A stretch of 23,258 nt of DNA from a virus: the IMG/VR virus record IMGVR_UViG_3300045999_012878, positions 1-23,258 of that record; one strand, 5' to 3'. The notes under the pieces were generated by a model. That model did no database searches and was not told the DNA's origin. It was given only the letters and a program-made list of their open reading frames with translations. Below are positions 1 to 7,503 of the stretch, one piece after another. Position numbers and translations under genes: made by a program. Position 1 is the stretch's first letter. Each line of letters starts with the position of its first letter.

Positions 1-215
1 AAAGAAGGGAACTTTTTAGGAAAACGTCTTTCAAACATTGCTCCTTCTTTTCCTAAAACTAACCAACCCTCAAGCATTGTTTTTACAACTGCTTGATATT
101 CTTTTTCGTCAAAATAAGGTCCGGCATATTGGACTAAGTCCTCTCCTGCTACCCATTTTTTTTCTGCATTCTTTTTTGCAATATGCTCTTGTACTAAGTT
201 TAAAATTTGATCCAT
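1..215 (-). CDS. DegT/DnrJ/EryC1-type sugar aminotransferase, N-terminal part (runs off window)
   Basis: The first 71 codons of a gene read leftward from ATG at 215-213 and remain open to the window edge. The translation has a polar start, then VQYAGPYFDEKEYQAVV, then a segment GWLVLGKEGAMFERRF. This matches the N-terminal layout of DegT/DnrJ/EryC1/StrS PLP-dependent aminotransferases and the related RfbH dehydratases: a 'PY.G..FDEKE' block followed by 'GWLtlG....eFE..F'. Members act on 3- or 4-keto nucleotide sugars. The PLP-binding Lys and other active-site residues lie outside the window, so aminotransferase and RfbH-type dehydratase cannot be separated. The longer leader before the FDEKE block resembles RfbH somewhat. 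It is the last visible gene of the sugar cassette, 20 bases downstream of the GT8-like gene. Family assignment rests on this short stretch only. Confidence 0.72.
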   Translation of the reverse strand, partial: MDQILNLVQEHIAKKNAEKKWVAGEDLVQYAGPYFDEKEYQAVVKTMLEGWLVLGKEGAMFERRFPKKFPS

Positions 216-235
216 GTAAATGTTTTTATTTTAAT

Positions 236-1195
236 TTACGAAAAAAATTCTGAACACCCACATTCTTCTTTAAAGAATTTAATAGTTTCTTGGTTAAAGA
301 TTTTAGTTTTGTATAAATGTGTTAATCTATTAAAATCTTCAAGAGGCCTACCATGCAAACCTTCAGCTATATGCCAAACTTTAATATGTTTATTATCATG
401 AGTGAATAATTTTTTATCTTTGACATAATAGTGAGAAATAGGAGCTTGACTGGGATTATGTAAAGCTAAATCAAAAATATGATTTGTATAATTAACTCCT
501 TTAGCTCTAACATTATAAACAACTTCACTTGTAGGATATGGACCATCTAAAATTCTAGTAGAATAAGTCCCTTCAGTCCAAATTAATTCATTAAAAGCAC
601 CTTGTTCACCAAAAACACTAGGATGGATAACCATTAATTCAACACATCTTTCTAAAGGTTTAATGTTATTAAAACATATTACCCCTGAATTTAAATTAGC
701 GCTGTCTTGTATTATTGTTCCATCTTCAAATTCTAAGGTATAAAAAGGAGTTTCAAAATATTCTGTTCTATCTTGAATATTATAATTTAAACTAGCTAAA
801 ATATCATGTTCATTATCTTCTAACATTTCATCAAATCGAGCACAAGTAATAGTATCAATATCTAAAATTATTAATTTGTCAGCTTTATAATATTTCATAG
901 TTTCATAGGCTAAAACAAATTTTTGTGCCACACTACTATTAACTAATTTAGGATTACCAAATAAAGTTAAATATTCTTCTAAATTATCATCATTAATATA
1001 AACCATTTCAATATCTGGGTGCCATTTTTTGAAGCTAGTTAAACAACAGTCTACATATTCTTTATAACGAGATTGATCATTTCCATGCATTTGACCCAAT
1101 TCAGTATATTTGTCTATCATTTGGGTATGATGTAAAAATTTATCTGTTGTTACATTACTAAAAACTGCTATAGTTTTTGGGGTTTGAGTTTTCAT
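236..1195 (-). CDS. GT8-like glycosyltransferase
   Basis: A 319-residue protein with the layout of a GT-A fold, retaining, GT8-type glycosyltransferase. LIILDIDTI at about 108-116 supplies a D-x-D metal/nucleotide-sugar site (D112, D114). ANLNSGVICFN (about 167-176) matches the family's 'xNSGvmlin' strand. GEQGAFNEL (about 197-204) resembles the 'DQ..lN' helix. KVWHIAEGLHG near 272-282 looks like the C-terminal His motif that contacts metal or diphosphate. There is no signal peptide or membrane segment, so it should act in the cytoplasm on a nucleotide sugar. It ends 20 bases before the aminotransferase gene and starts 12 bases after the GT10 gene. Acceptor and donor cannot be read from the sequence. 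Confidence 0.68.
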   Translation of the reverse strand: MKTQTPKTIAVFSNVTTDKFLHHTQMIDKYTELGQMHGNDQSRYKEYVDCCLTSFKKWHPDIEMVYINDDNLEEYLTLFGNPKLVNSSVAQKFVLAYETMKYYKADKLIILDIDTITCARFDEMLEDNEHDILASLNYNIQDRTEYFETPFYTLEFEDGTIIQDSANLNSGVICFNNIKPLERCVELMVIHPSVFGEQGAFNELIWTEGTYSTRILDGPYPTSEVVYNVRAKGVNYTNHIFDLALHNPSQAPISHYYVKDKKLFTHDNKHIKVWHIAEGLHGRPLEDFNRLTHLYKTKIFNQETIKFFKEECGCSEFFS

Positions 1196-1207
1196 TTTAT
1201 AAATTTT

Positions 1208-2074
1208 TTAAATGTTATTATAATCTACTATTTCTTGTATTTTTTCTCTAAATCGGTTAAATAAATCAGCATAATACTTAGCTATTTCATAATTATGATT
1301 AATAGCTTCTTTTTGGTTTTGGTAAAATTCAGGAGTTAATTTATTAACACTATCAATAATTTCATCTTCATTATTACAGTAAATGAAACCATCAGGGTTA
1401 TATCCTAATTCTTCTAAATTTGGACACCCCCAATAAATTGGAATTGTTTTTGATAAAAAAGCATCAATTATTTTTTCAGTATGATAACCTCGATTTGATG
1501 AATTTTCAATACAAATTGAAAACATACTTTCCCATAACCTTTTCTTTTCAGAACCTGGAGACTGACCTTCATATTGTCTAATGCTATGATGTCCTTCATT
1601 ATAATCGTAATCAGGAAGGGTATAATGCCATTGTTTAGGAATTATTATTTCTTCTTCACGTTTATATAATCTATGTCTAAGATGATGACCTTCAATGTAT
1701 TGTTTACCCCCACATAAAAAAGATACTTCAAAACGTTTATTGATCTTATCTACATTATTAACATATTCTTGATCCAACCAACTAATGCCGAAGGGAAAAA
1801 AATAAGCATTAGGACATGTGTCTAATATATCTTGCCCCCAAGTTAAAATAATATTAAATAAATGAGAATTTTGTTTAGCCCAATCATGAATACCAAATAA
1901 CTGATTAGGTTCCATTACCATTAAAATGTTATAAGAATTTATTAATAAATCATCATAAGACTGAATTGGGTAGTCGTTAAATATTGTAATAGATTTATTT
2001 AAAATTTCAGGATAGTCTTGTAAAGCTTCTTCCCATTGTTCTGCAGGGATAAAATTAGATAATATTTTAATCAT
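1208..2074 (-). CDS. GT10-type (alpha-1,3-fucosyltransferase family) glycosyltransferase
   Basis: A 288-residue protein whose C-terminal half carries the GT10 fucosyltransferase signature at about 185-216. FSICIENSSNRGYHTEKI is followed by DAFLSKTIPIYWG, including the E190/N191, Y197 and E200-K201 positions used for GDP-sugar binding in this family. The N-terminal half is a divergent Rossmann-like acceptor domain. Family members normally transfer L-fucose from GDP-L-fucose. A GDP-mannose 3,5-epimerase-like gene lies upstream in the same cassette, and its product GDP-L-galactose differs from GDP-L-fucose only at C6, so L-galactose is a reasonable alternative donor (inference). The start overlaps the end of the preceding gene by 8 bases. 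It has no heptad repeats or membrane anchor such as those of Helicobacter FucTs. Confidence 0.8.
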   Translation of the reverse strand: MIKILSNFIPAEQWEEALQDYPEILNKSITIFNDYPIQSYDDLLINSYNILMVMEPNQLFGIHDWAKQNSHLFNIILTWGQDILDTCPNAYFFPFGISWLDQEYVNNVDKINKRFEVSFLCGGKQYIEGHHLRHRLYKREEEIIIPKQWHYTLPDYDYNEGHHSIRQYEGQSPGSEKKRLWESMFSICIENSSNRGYHTEKIIDAFLSKTIPIYWGCPNLEELGYNPDGFIYCNNEDEIIDSVNKLTPEFYQNQKEAINHNYEIAKYYADLFNRFREKIQEIVDYNNI

Positions 2075-3200
2075 TAATTTGATAGTTTGGGAATTGTGTT
2101 AAATATTTGTTAATTATCATATCTTGAACTTCTTTATCAATTATATAATATTCAGAAGTATAAATCATTTCTAATATAGATTTAAGTCGGTACTGTAATA
2201 TTTCTTCTTCATTAATATTAGGATTTGAATCTATAAAAGATATTCTAGATCTCCAAACTAAAGGTAAATCTTCTAACATAAATTTATAATCAGTTCCTGA
2301 TTTATCATAGGCATAATAATTAGGATTTTTAGGGTTAATATTAGTCCATCCTTCTTTATAATCATCATATCCATATCTTATTTTAATATCTTTTTCAAAA
2401 AATCCTAAAGGGATATCAATTGCGGGGCATTGATTATTAGTAATAGGGGGATTTACATGTTGGTAACCATCAAAATGTCTACAAATTTCTTTTAATGGAG
2501 AGATAGTTTTATGAACAGGAACAGGTTTAATCTCAGCTAACCCTATACCAAAAAAATCAGGTCTTGGAAGTTTAATATGATTAAAATCTCCCTCAAACCA
2601 CCATTTATAATATAAATCTTTGGTTATAATTTGAATACTATCAAAATTTGTAGTTTCATTAGAAATATGATTAGAATGAATTTTATAATGTAATGCTTTT
2701 TGAGGTGTTAAAGTAGCATGTGTATCTAATCCCTGCCTTGCAGTTCTTATATTTTCGGGCCAATGAGAAAATTGAACAGAACATAATTCTTCATCTTTAA
2801 TTTCATTAACTAATTCTTTTAAATAATTAGTACTGCTATCAAAAAATATATGATCATGATTGCAATAAAACCAAATTAAATTATCATCTAATAAATCATA
2901 AGATTGTTTCCAATCATTTTGATACTCATTCCTTTGCCATTCTAAAATTAAATTAAAATTTTTAAATTCATCATTAATAAAGTCTTCTAATTCTTTTTGA
3001 CGAGGTTTATAAATTTCATCCAAAGATATTTTAAGTATAACTTTACTCCAAGGGTAAGCAACTGCTAGACTAGCTAATGAATATTTGAAAATATCAAAAT
3101 TTGAGAAGGATTTTAAATTTATTCTTGGTAATTGTTTTTGATAACCCCAATTTGGATTAACTGGGGTTTCAGTTATGAATGTATTACAAAATAAGATCAT
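2067..3200 (-). CDS. Unrecognised glycosyltransferase-like protein
   Basis: A 377-residue soluble protein that I do not recognise with confidence. The N-terminal 130 residues look like a GT-A nucleotide-sugar domain: a start with alternating hydrophobic strands, then NLIWFYCNHDHIFFDS at about 107-122, whose acidic/His cluster after a hydrophobic strand could be a D-x-D equivalent. The middle has conserved-looking aromatic and Pro-rich segments (SHWPENIRTARQ, DFFGIGLAEI). The C-terminal half is rich in Tyr and Asn. The start overlaps the HAD phosphatase gene by 17 bases and the end overlaps the GT10 gene by 8, so translation is probably coupled. Its place between a HAD phosphatase and GT10/GT8 genes supports a role in glycan assembly. 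An unrelated function is possible. Confidence 0.45.
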   Translation of the reverse strand: MILFCNTFITETPVNPNWGYQKQLPRINLKSFSNFDIFKYSLASLAVAYPWSKVILKISLDEIYKPRQKELEDFINDEFKNFNLILEWQRNEYQNDWKQSYDLLDDNLIWFYCNHDHIFFDSSTNYLKELVNEIKDEELCSVQFSHWPENIRTARQGLDTHATLTPQKALHYKIHSNHISNETTNFDSIQIITKDLYYKWWFEGDFNHIKLPRPDFFGIGLAEIKPVPVHKTISPLKEICRHFDGYQHVNPPITNNQCPAIDIPLGFFEKDIKIRYGYDDYKEGWTNINPKNPNYYAYDKSGTDYKFMLEDLPLVWRSRISFIDSNPNINEEEILQYRLKSILEMIYTSEYYIIDKEVQDMIINKYLTQFPNYQIND

Positions 3201-3543
3201 TTATACCTTTATTACGTTCTAAATTAATAGCAAATGCTGCTTCATTTCCATTAGGCTTATTATCATTAATTAATATTCTAGGTCCTCCACCTATACCCAT
3301 TATTAATTGGTCATAAATTATACCTAATTCTAATAATTGAGATTCAGTTGATTTTCTCATGGATTCTCTTCTACCTGTAATTAGAATTATGTTATACCCT
3401 TTAATATCCCATTCAATTAATTTTTCAATGGTTCCCGGGAGTAATTCTAATTTTTTGTTGGGAGAAGTGTTTAAAGTAGGGGCTTCATGTTTTACTAAAG
3501 TTCCATCTATATCACAAATAATGGTTTTAGGTCTGTTATCCAT
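3184..3543 (-). CDS. HAD-superfamily phosphatase
   Basis: A compact 119-residue HAD hydrolase. CDIDGTL gives the catalytic nucleophile D11 and the general acid D13. ILITGRR (53-59) is motif II with T56. Lys residues about 64-65 could be motif III. RILINDNKPNG (89-99) supplies the metal-binding acid D94. There is no room for a C1 or C2 cap, so a small cap-less phosphatase acting on a small or exposed phosphate is expected. Such enzymes recur in surface-sugar loci, where they remove a phosphate from an intermediate before or after nucleotide activation. The start codon overlaps the methyltransferase stop (TAATG) and the end overlaps the next gene by 17 bases. Substrate unknown. Confidence 0.75.
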   Translation of the reverse strand: MDNRPKTIICDIDGTLVKHEAPTLNTSPNKKLELLPGTIEKLIEWDIKGYNIILITGRRESMRKSTESQLLELGIIYDQLIMGIGGGPRILINDNKPNGNEAAFAINLERNKGINDLIL

Positions 3544-4679
3544 TATATAAAAATTATATTAGGGTTTATATTATTTAATATATCATTCTTTATTTCTTCA
3601 TTATACCCAGCTGCTCTAAGTATTACTACAGCTTGTTTTATATCCTTAAGTATTTTAGGAGAATTACAAAGTAGATTAGTACCATAAAGTCTTTTGCTTT
3701 GCTTTGTGGGGTCATTATCTAATATACATTCTATATTTTTTGTATTTAATCCAAAAGATATTAAGTACTGTGAAAAGATGTGTGCTCCAAATAGATATAC
3801 AGGTAGTTTGGTATCCTCTATTAGTTTGTTAATATTTGAAACATCTGTTTGGTGGGTATTAATATAATCCTCAAAAACTTGCTTATTATCTTTGTATAAA
3901 GTATTTGATAATTTAAATGTTACTTGGTTATTAGTCTTTTTAGCACAGTAGAAGATACTATGTTCTTCTTTAAAGTACTCCTTCTCTAGTAACTCAAAAC
4001 CATACTTAGCTAAGTAAAACTCTATATATGGTTCTGTAAGATATGCAGTATGTTCGAAATTAATACAGTTAGTATATTTTTTCTTTAACATAGCTTCCAT
4101 ATTTGGTAGAGTAAAAATTAACAAATTTCCTTCTTGTATAAAAGAAGCTTTATGTTCCATAAACTCATCTGGGTTGTATATATGTTCAAGTACATGAGAG
4201 TGTACTATAGCATCAAATTGTTTTTCTGATTTAAAGGTATTATCAAAAAATCTTGTAATAACCTCTACAGGTAGGTCCTCTGGAATTCTTGGATTAGGTT
4301 CTATAATAGTCCATTTAATTTCATTGTTTAATTGTAGTATCTTTTGTGCTAATATTCCATGTAAACCCCCAATTTCTAATACTTGTTTTGGAGCATATTT
4401 ATTTATAAATTCTGCAAATGATTGGTGATGTTCATTCCAGGCTGCCCCCATAGTTCCTGATCCATGTTCCTCACTGTATATTACTTCTAAAGGTAATAAT
4501 GGATTTAGCTGTATCATCCCTGATTCAGGACTAATCTTCCAATTCATATCTGCTAATATATCCTCTGAAGGATCATTTGTTGTACATCCCATGAATACTG
4601 GGAAGTTCTTAAAGGTATGTAGGTCTTCTAAAGTATTACCACCTAGTACTATATCGGCATTTCTAGTTATATAATTCAT
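3543..4679 (-). CDS. SAM-dependent methyltransferase, sugar C-methyltransferase-like
   Basis: A 378-residue three-part protein. Residues 1-95 resemble the N-terminal segment of sugar C-methyltransferases (Methyltransf_13 type), including GMIQLNPLLPLEVIYSEEHG and the W-x-x-H linker, but the usual zinc-binding Cys set is gone; only C32 is near position. Residues about 97-215 form a Rossmann methyltransferase: VLEIGGLHGIL (100-110) is SAM motif I and AIVHSHVLEHIYNPDEF is the family's 'hvLEHi.dP' block. The C-terminal part (about 290-378) with YLFGAHIFSQYLISFGL and CILDNDPTKQ resembles the second Rossmann-like domain of the same family. It overlaps the GatZ-like gene by 17 bases and the HAD gene by one. 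Methylation of a sugar or nucleotide-sugar intermediate is likely, substrate unknown. Confidence 0.68.
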   Translation of the reverse strand: MNYITRNADIVLGGNTLEDLHTFKNFPVFMGCTTNDPSEDILADMNWKISPESGMIQLNPLLPLEVIYSEEHGSGTMGAAWNEHHQSFAEFINKYAPKQVLEIGGLHGILAQKILQLNNEIKWTIIEPNPRIPEDLPVEVITRFFDNTFKSEKQFDAIVHSHVLEHIYNPDEFMEHKASFIQEGNLLIFTLPNMEAMLKKKYTNCINFEHTAYLTEPYIEFYLAKYGFELLEKEYFKEEHSIFYCAKKTNNQVTFKLSNTLYKDNKQVFEDYINTHQTDVSNINKLIEDTKLPVYLFGAHIFSQYLISFGLNTKNIECILDNDPTKQSKRLYGTNLLCNSPKILKDIKQAVVILRAAGYNEEIKNDILNNINPNIIFI

Positions 4680-5637
4680 TTAATTTATTTTTAATGTTAA
4701 ATTTAATTTGTTTATCTATATTAGGAAATTGAGATTTTATTTCAGATAAAAATTGAGGATTTGATAAAACATAATGTCCACAAATTTTTATTAAATCAAT
4801 TTTATTAGTAAATGGATCAAAATCTTCATTAACCCATTTTACCCATTTTTTAGATTCATAACATATGTTAAAAAACTTATCTAATATACTATCTTCTTTT
4901 ATGTTATCCAAATAAGTTTGTGTTTCTATTAAACCAAATTCAGGAGCTATATTAATAGCATCTAATCCTAAATCAAATTTTTCTTTAATAACAGAAACTG
5001 GAATATAATCACCATTATGTTCTTTAGATAGAAGATTATGTTTTTTAGCAACTGCAATCATATTCAATAATCTTTGACTATCATAATGACCAGTTTGATT
5101 TGTTCCTTTCAAAGATGTACCTGATTGGATTACTAGATATTTTATTTTTTTAAATAATCTAGGAGTAAGGGAAAGTTTTAAGTCTTGAACTAATTTATCT
5201 AATTCATCAGGTTCAAATCTTCTAATAGCTTCTTCAGTACCAATTTCAAATTCTATATTAGAATTAAGAGCACCACAAAGTTTGATCATATCAATAGTCC
5301 ATTCTAATCCTTTTTCATAATCAGGATATTTTTTCCAAGGATCTATATGAATCATATTTAAGTACTTACAATCATCAATTAATGATGATATTCCATTATC
5401 ATCAAATTGTCCTTGACCAGGTCCTGAATGATCTCTTTGTAGGGTGATAAAGTTGGATTTTCTCGTAACATAATTTGAAAAATTTTGAGTAGTCCAATCA
5501 TTTACATACCCTCCATTCTCTTCTATTTGCCTACGAGAAGGTATTAATCCTATAGTATTATGAGTTTCATTACAAAATTCAATTATAGTATCTACTACAT
5601 TTTTAGACATGGGTCCAATAAAATATTTTGTTACCAT
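4663..5637 (-). CDS. GatZ/KbaZ-like (tagatose-bisphosphate aldolase subunit-type) TIM-barrel protein
   Basis: A 324-residue protein whose strand-end motifs follow, in order, those of the non-catalytic subunit family of class II tagatose-1,6-bisphosphate aldolases. RRQIEENGGY (35-44) resembles 'sNQVNQFGGYtG'. RDHSGPGQG (68-76) resembles 'GDHLGPN.W'. MIHIDPW (95-101), EIGTEEAIR (131-139), YLVIQSGTS (about 167-174), KEHNGDY (205-211) and INIAPEFG (228-235) match later barrel positions. No partner GatY/KbaY gene lies in the window. The protein is shorter than GatZ (about 420 residues) and divergent, so it may be a stand-alone aldolase, lyase or isomerase acting on a phosphorylated sugar or polyol. 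It overlaps its upstream neighbour by one base (TAATG) and its downstream neighbour by 17, which ties it to the nucleotidyltransferase-kinase and methyltransferase. Fold confidence is moderate; the reaction is not known. Confidence 0.55.
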   Translation of the reverse strand: MVTKYFIGPMSKNVVDTIIEFCNETHNTIGLIPSRRQIEENGGYVNDWTTQNFSNYVTRKSNFITLQRDHSGPGQGQFDDNGISSLIDDCKYLNMIHIDPWKKYPDYEKGLEWTIDMIKLCGALNSNIEFEIGTEEAIRRFEPDELDKLVQDLKLSLTPRLFKKIKYLVIQSGTSLKGTNQTGHYDSQRLLNMIAVAKKHNLLSKEHNGDYIPVSVIKEKFDLGLDAINIAPEFGLIETQTYLDNIKEDSILDKFFNICYESKKWVKWVNEDFDPFTNKIDLIKICGHYVLSNPQFLSEIKSQFPNIDKQIKFNIKNKLNELYN

Positions 5638-7172
5638 TATTTTAGGTTTTTATGTAAATTGTATTTTCCGAAATTAAATAAAAAATTATTAAATGGGTAT
5701 TCATGGAGTGGGGCCATATTAATCCAAATTAATGAAGTTAATATATGAACTTTTTTTAAGTCATACAAATTTTCTACAATAAAAGAGTGTAATAATTCTT
5801 TACATTCATTTAAAGTACTATTAATTAATATATAACAATTATTTGAAGAAGGATTAAATAAATTTTTATTTACTATATCATGATTTACAGTTAAATTATG
5901 ATTTAATTTAGCCAAATCATAATACACATCTCCAATTTCTAAATCACCAGCAAAATCTTGTCTCCAATCAATTAAACAAAACCCATCAATGGTTTCAATA
6001 ACATTATCTAAAATAAAATCACCATGAAATTGACTAGGTAAACCCTCACATAACCAATCTATATCAATAGAATCAATTAGATCATAAATACCTTGAACAC
6101 ATTGTCCATTAATTTGATTACTTTCTTTATTATTTTTTAAATATTGAGCTACTCGTTGTTTAGTTTTTGTAATATAAAAATTATAACATTTTTTCTTAAA
6201 ATATTCATCTGATTTTTCTACCCATAAATTAGTTTGAGTCCAGTTTAAAAATTTATTAAATGATTTAGAATTAACAGACTTAGAAAAAAGTTTACCTTCA
6301 GCTTTCTGATATTTATAGAAATTTTCAGTTGAATCTAATATTTTAGGTACTAAATTTTCTAAATTAAATGCTCTAGTAACTCTATTTTTATTTATTATTG
6401 AGTTTGAAAAAAATTTAATTACAAAATCATCAAAGAAAAATATAGACTCATCTACTTTATCTAGTACTTCAATATTAGAATGAAATATTTTTCTAGTTTT
6501 ATTTAACTCTGTTGTATTTCCAATATCAAACCAATCTTCTCCACTAATTTCTTTTTTAAAGAAATTAACTTCAGATAACATATTATTAATAGCATGTACA
6601 TCTGATGTATCTTCATGTCCATTATTAATTAGTTTTTCTAAATTATAAAAAAATAATTCAAAATCTTTAATACCAGCTATACCAACATATGAGTAATCAA
6701 AATTTAATTCTCCTTTTTCATTTATATTAATTAATTTATTACCATCAACATGCAAAGTTCGGTATTGAGCTGGATCATTTTTATGAGATCCTATAATATA
6801 ATTTATATTGGGAAATTCAGGAGAATAGTTTGTTATTATAGTGTCTGAAGCATGGAATATAAAAGGAGAATTTATATTAGATTTGCATTGTAACAAGGAA
6901 TAACCTAAACTACTACCTGGTCCTTTATAATTATCTATTTCTATAAAAGTAAAATTATAATCAGGATATGCTAATTTAAGGAATTGTTTAACATAAGAAC
7001 CAAAATGACCAAGTGTAATTATAAATTCAATATCCTTAGGGTATGATTCTATAATATAAGAAATAGCAGGTTTATCTGCTATTCTTATTAGGGATTTATT
7101 AGTATAATTAGTTAATTCTCCTAATCTACTTCCTAGTCCACTTGTTGTTATTAATACTTTATAATCTACCAT
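5637..7172 (-). CDS. Bifunctional sugar/choline-type nucleotidyltransferase - APH-like kinase fusion
   Basis: A 511-residue two-domain enzyme. Residues 1 to about 230 are a nucleotidyltransferase: the glycine-rich signature TTSGLGSRLGELT (9-21), K26 in place of the 'K.l' Lys, FHASDTI (106-112) with the metal-binding Asp, and GEDWFDIGNTTEL (211-223) as the closing 'W.DiGtp..L' motif. Residues about 245-511 are an aminoglycoside phosphotransferase/choline kinase-like domain: QFHGDFILDN (381-390) is the catalytic Brenner loop, LIDWRQDF (400-407) gives the metal-binding Asp, followed by GDVYYDLAKL (414-423). One protein can therefore phosphorylate a small molecule and activate it with NTP, as LicA and LicC do separately for choline. 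It overlaps the cupin gene by 14 bases and the GatZ-like gene by one. The substrate cannot be named: sugar, polyol or amino alcohol. Confidence 0.75.
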   Translation of the reverse strand: MVDYKVLITTSGLGSRLGELTNYTNKSLIRIADKPAISYIIESYPKDIEFIITLGHFGSYVKQFLKLAYPDYNFTFIEIDNYKGPGSSLGYSLLQCKSNINSPFIFHASDTIITNYSPEFPNINYIIGSHKNDPAQYRTLHVDGNKLININEKGELNFDYSYVGIAGIKDFELFFYNLEKLINNGHEDTSDVHAINNMLSEVNFFKKEISGEDWFDIGNTTELNKTRKIFHSNIEVLDKVDESIFFFDDFVIKFFSNSIINKNRVTRAFNLENLVPKILDSTENFYKYQKAEGKLFSKSVNSKSFNKFLNWTQTNLWVEKSDEYFKKKCYNFYITKTKQRVAQYLKNNKESNQINGQCVQGIYDLIDSIDIDWLCEGLPSQFHGDFILDNVIETIDGFCLIDWRQDFAGDLEIGDVYYDLAKLNHNLTVNHDIVNKNLFNPSSNNCYILINSTLNECKELLHSFIVENLYDLKKVHILTSLIWINMAPLHEYPFNNFLFNFGKYNLHKNLK

Positions 7173-7503
7173 AATTATCTTCTAATCTTACAATATCATC
7201 TTCTCCAAAATAAGATCCTAATTGAACTTCAATAAAAACTAAATCTTCCTCTCCTGTGTTTTTAATTTGATGTTTAGCTGTCACAGGTATATGAAAGATA
7301 GTTCCGGGTCGGGCAGGAAAGATACTATCATCTAATTTTAAATATCCTGTACCTTTTACAACAACCCAAACTTCTTCTCGTTTAAAATGATATTGGTAAC
7401 TAGGAGCTTGTCCTGGTTTTATTACAATTTGTTTTACTTTACATAACTCACTATCTAGTAAGTTTTCAAACTGCCCCCAAGGTCTTTCTTCTTTATAGTT
7501 CAT
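7159..7503 (-). CDS. Mannose-6-phosphate isomerase type II-like cupin
   Basis: A 114-residue single-domain cupin closely matching the C-terminal isomerase domain of bifunctional mannose-1-phosphate guanylyltransferase/mannose-6-phosphate isomerases. It starts with RPWGQFENL, then KVKQIVIKPGQAPSYQYH with presumed metal ligands Q37, H39 and E44 (REEVWVVVKG). The fourth ligand is H78 (VTAKHQIKN), and it closes with IEVQLGSYFGEDDIVRLED. Such enzymes interconvert fructose-6-phosphate and mannose-6-phosphate, the entry to GDP-mannose. It starts 11 bases inside the end of the epimerase gene, which is the enzyme that would use GDP-mannose. No guanylyltransferase of the usual type is in view, so host GDP-mannose supply or the neighbouring nucleotidyltransferase would have to fill that step. 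Confidence 0.8.
   Translation of the reverse strand: MNYKEERPWGQFENLLDSELCKVKQIVIKPGQAPSYQYHFKREEVWVVVKGTGYLKLDDSIFPARPGTIFHIPVTAKHQIKNTGEEDLVFIEVQLGSYFGEDDIVRLEDNYGRL

Noticed and set aside
38-401. Rightward ORFs at the left end (216 and 195 bases)
   Set aside because: They run antisense to the aminotransferase and GT8-like genes, which have clear family motifs; their own translations are low-complexity Leu/Phe/Ser-rich shadows.
3184-7172. Methyl phosphoramidate or phosphonate capsule-modification pathway
   Set aside because: No amidotransferase, PEP mutase (EDK-x-G motif) or PEP synthase-like gene is present; only the nucleotidyltransferase and methyltransferase types overlap.
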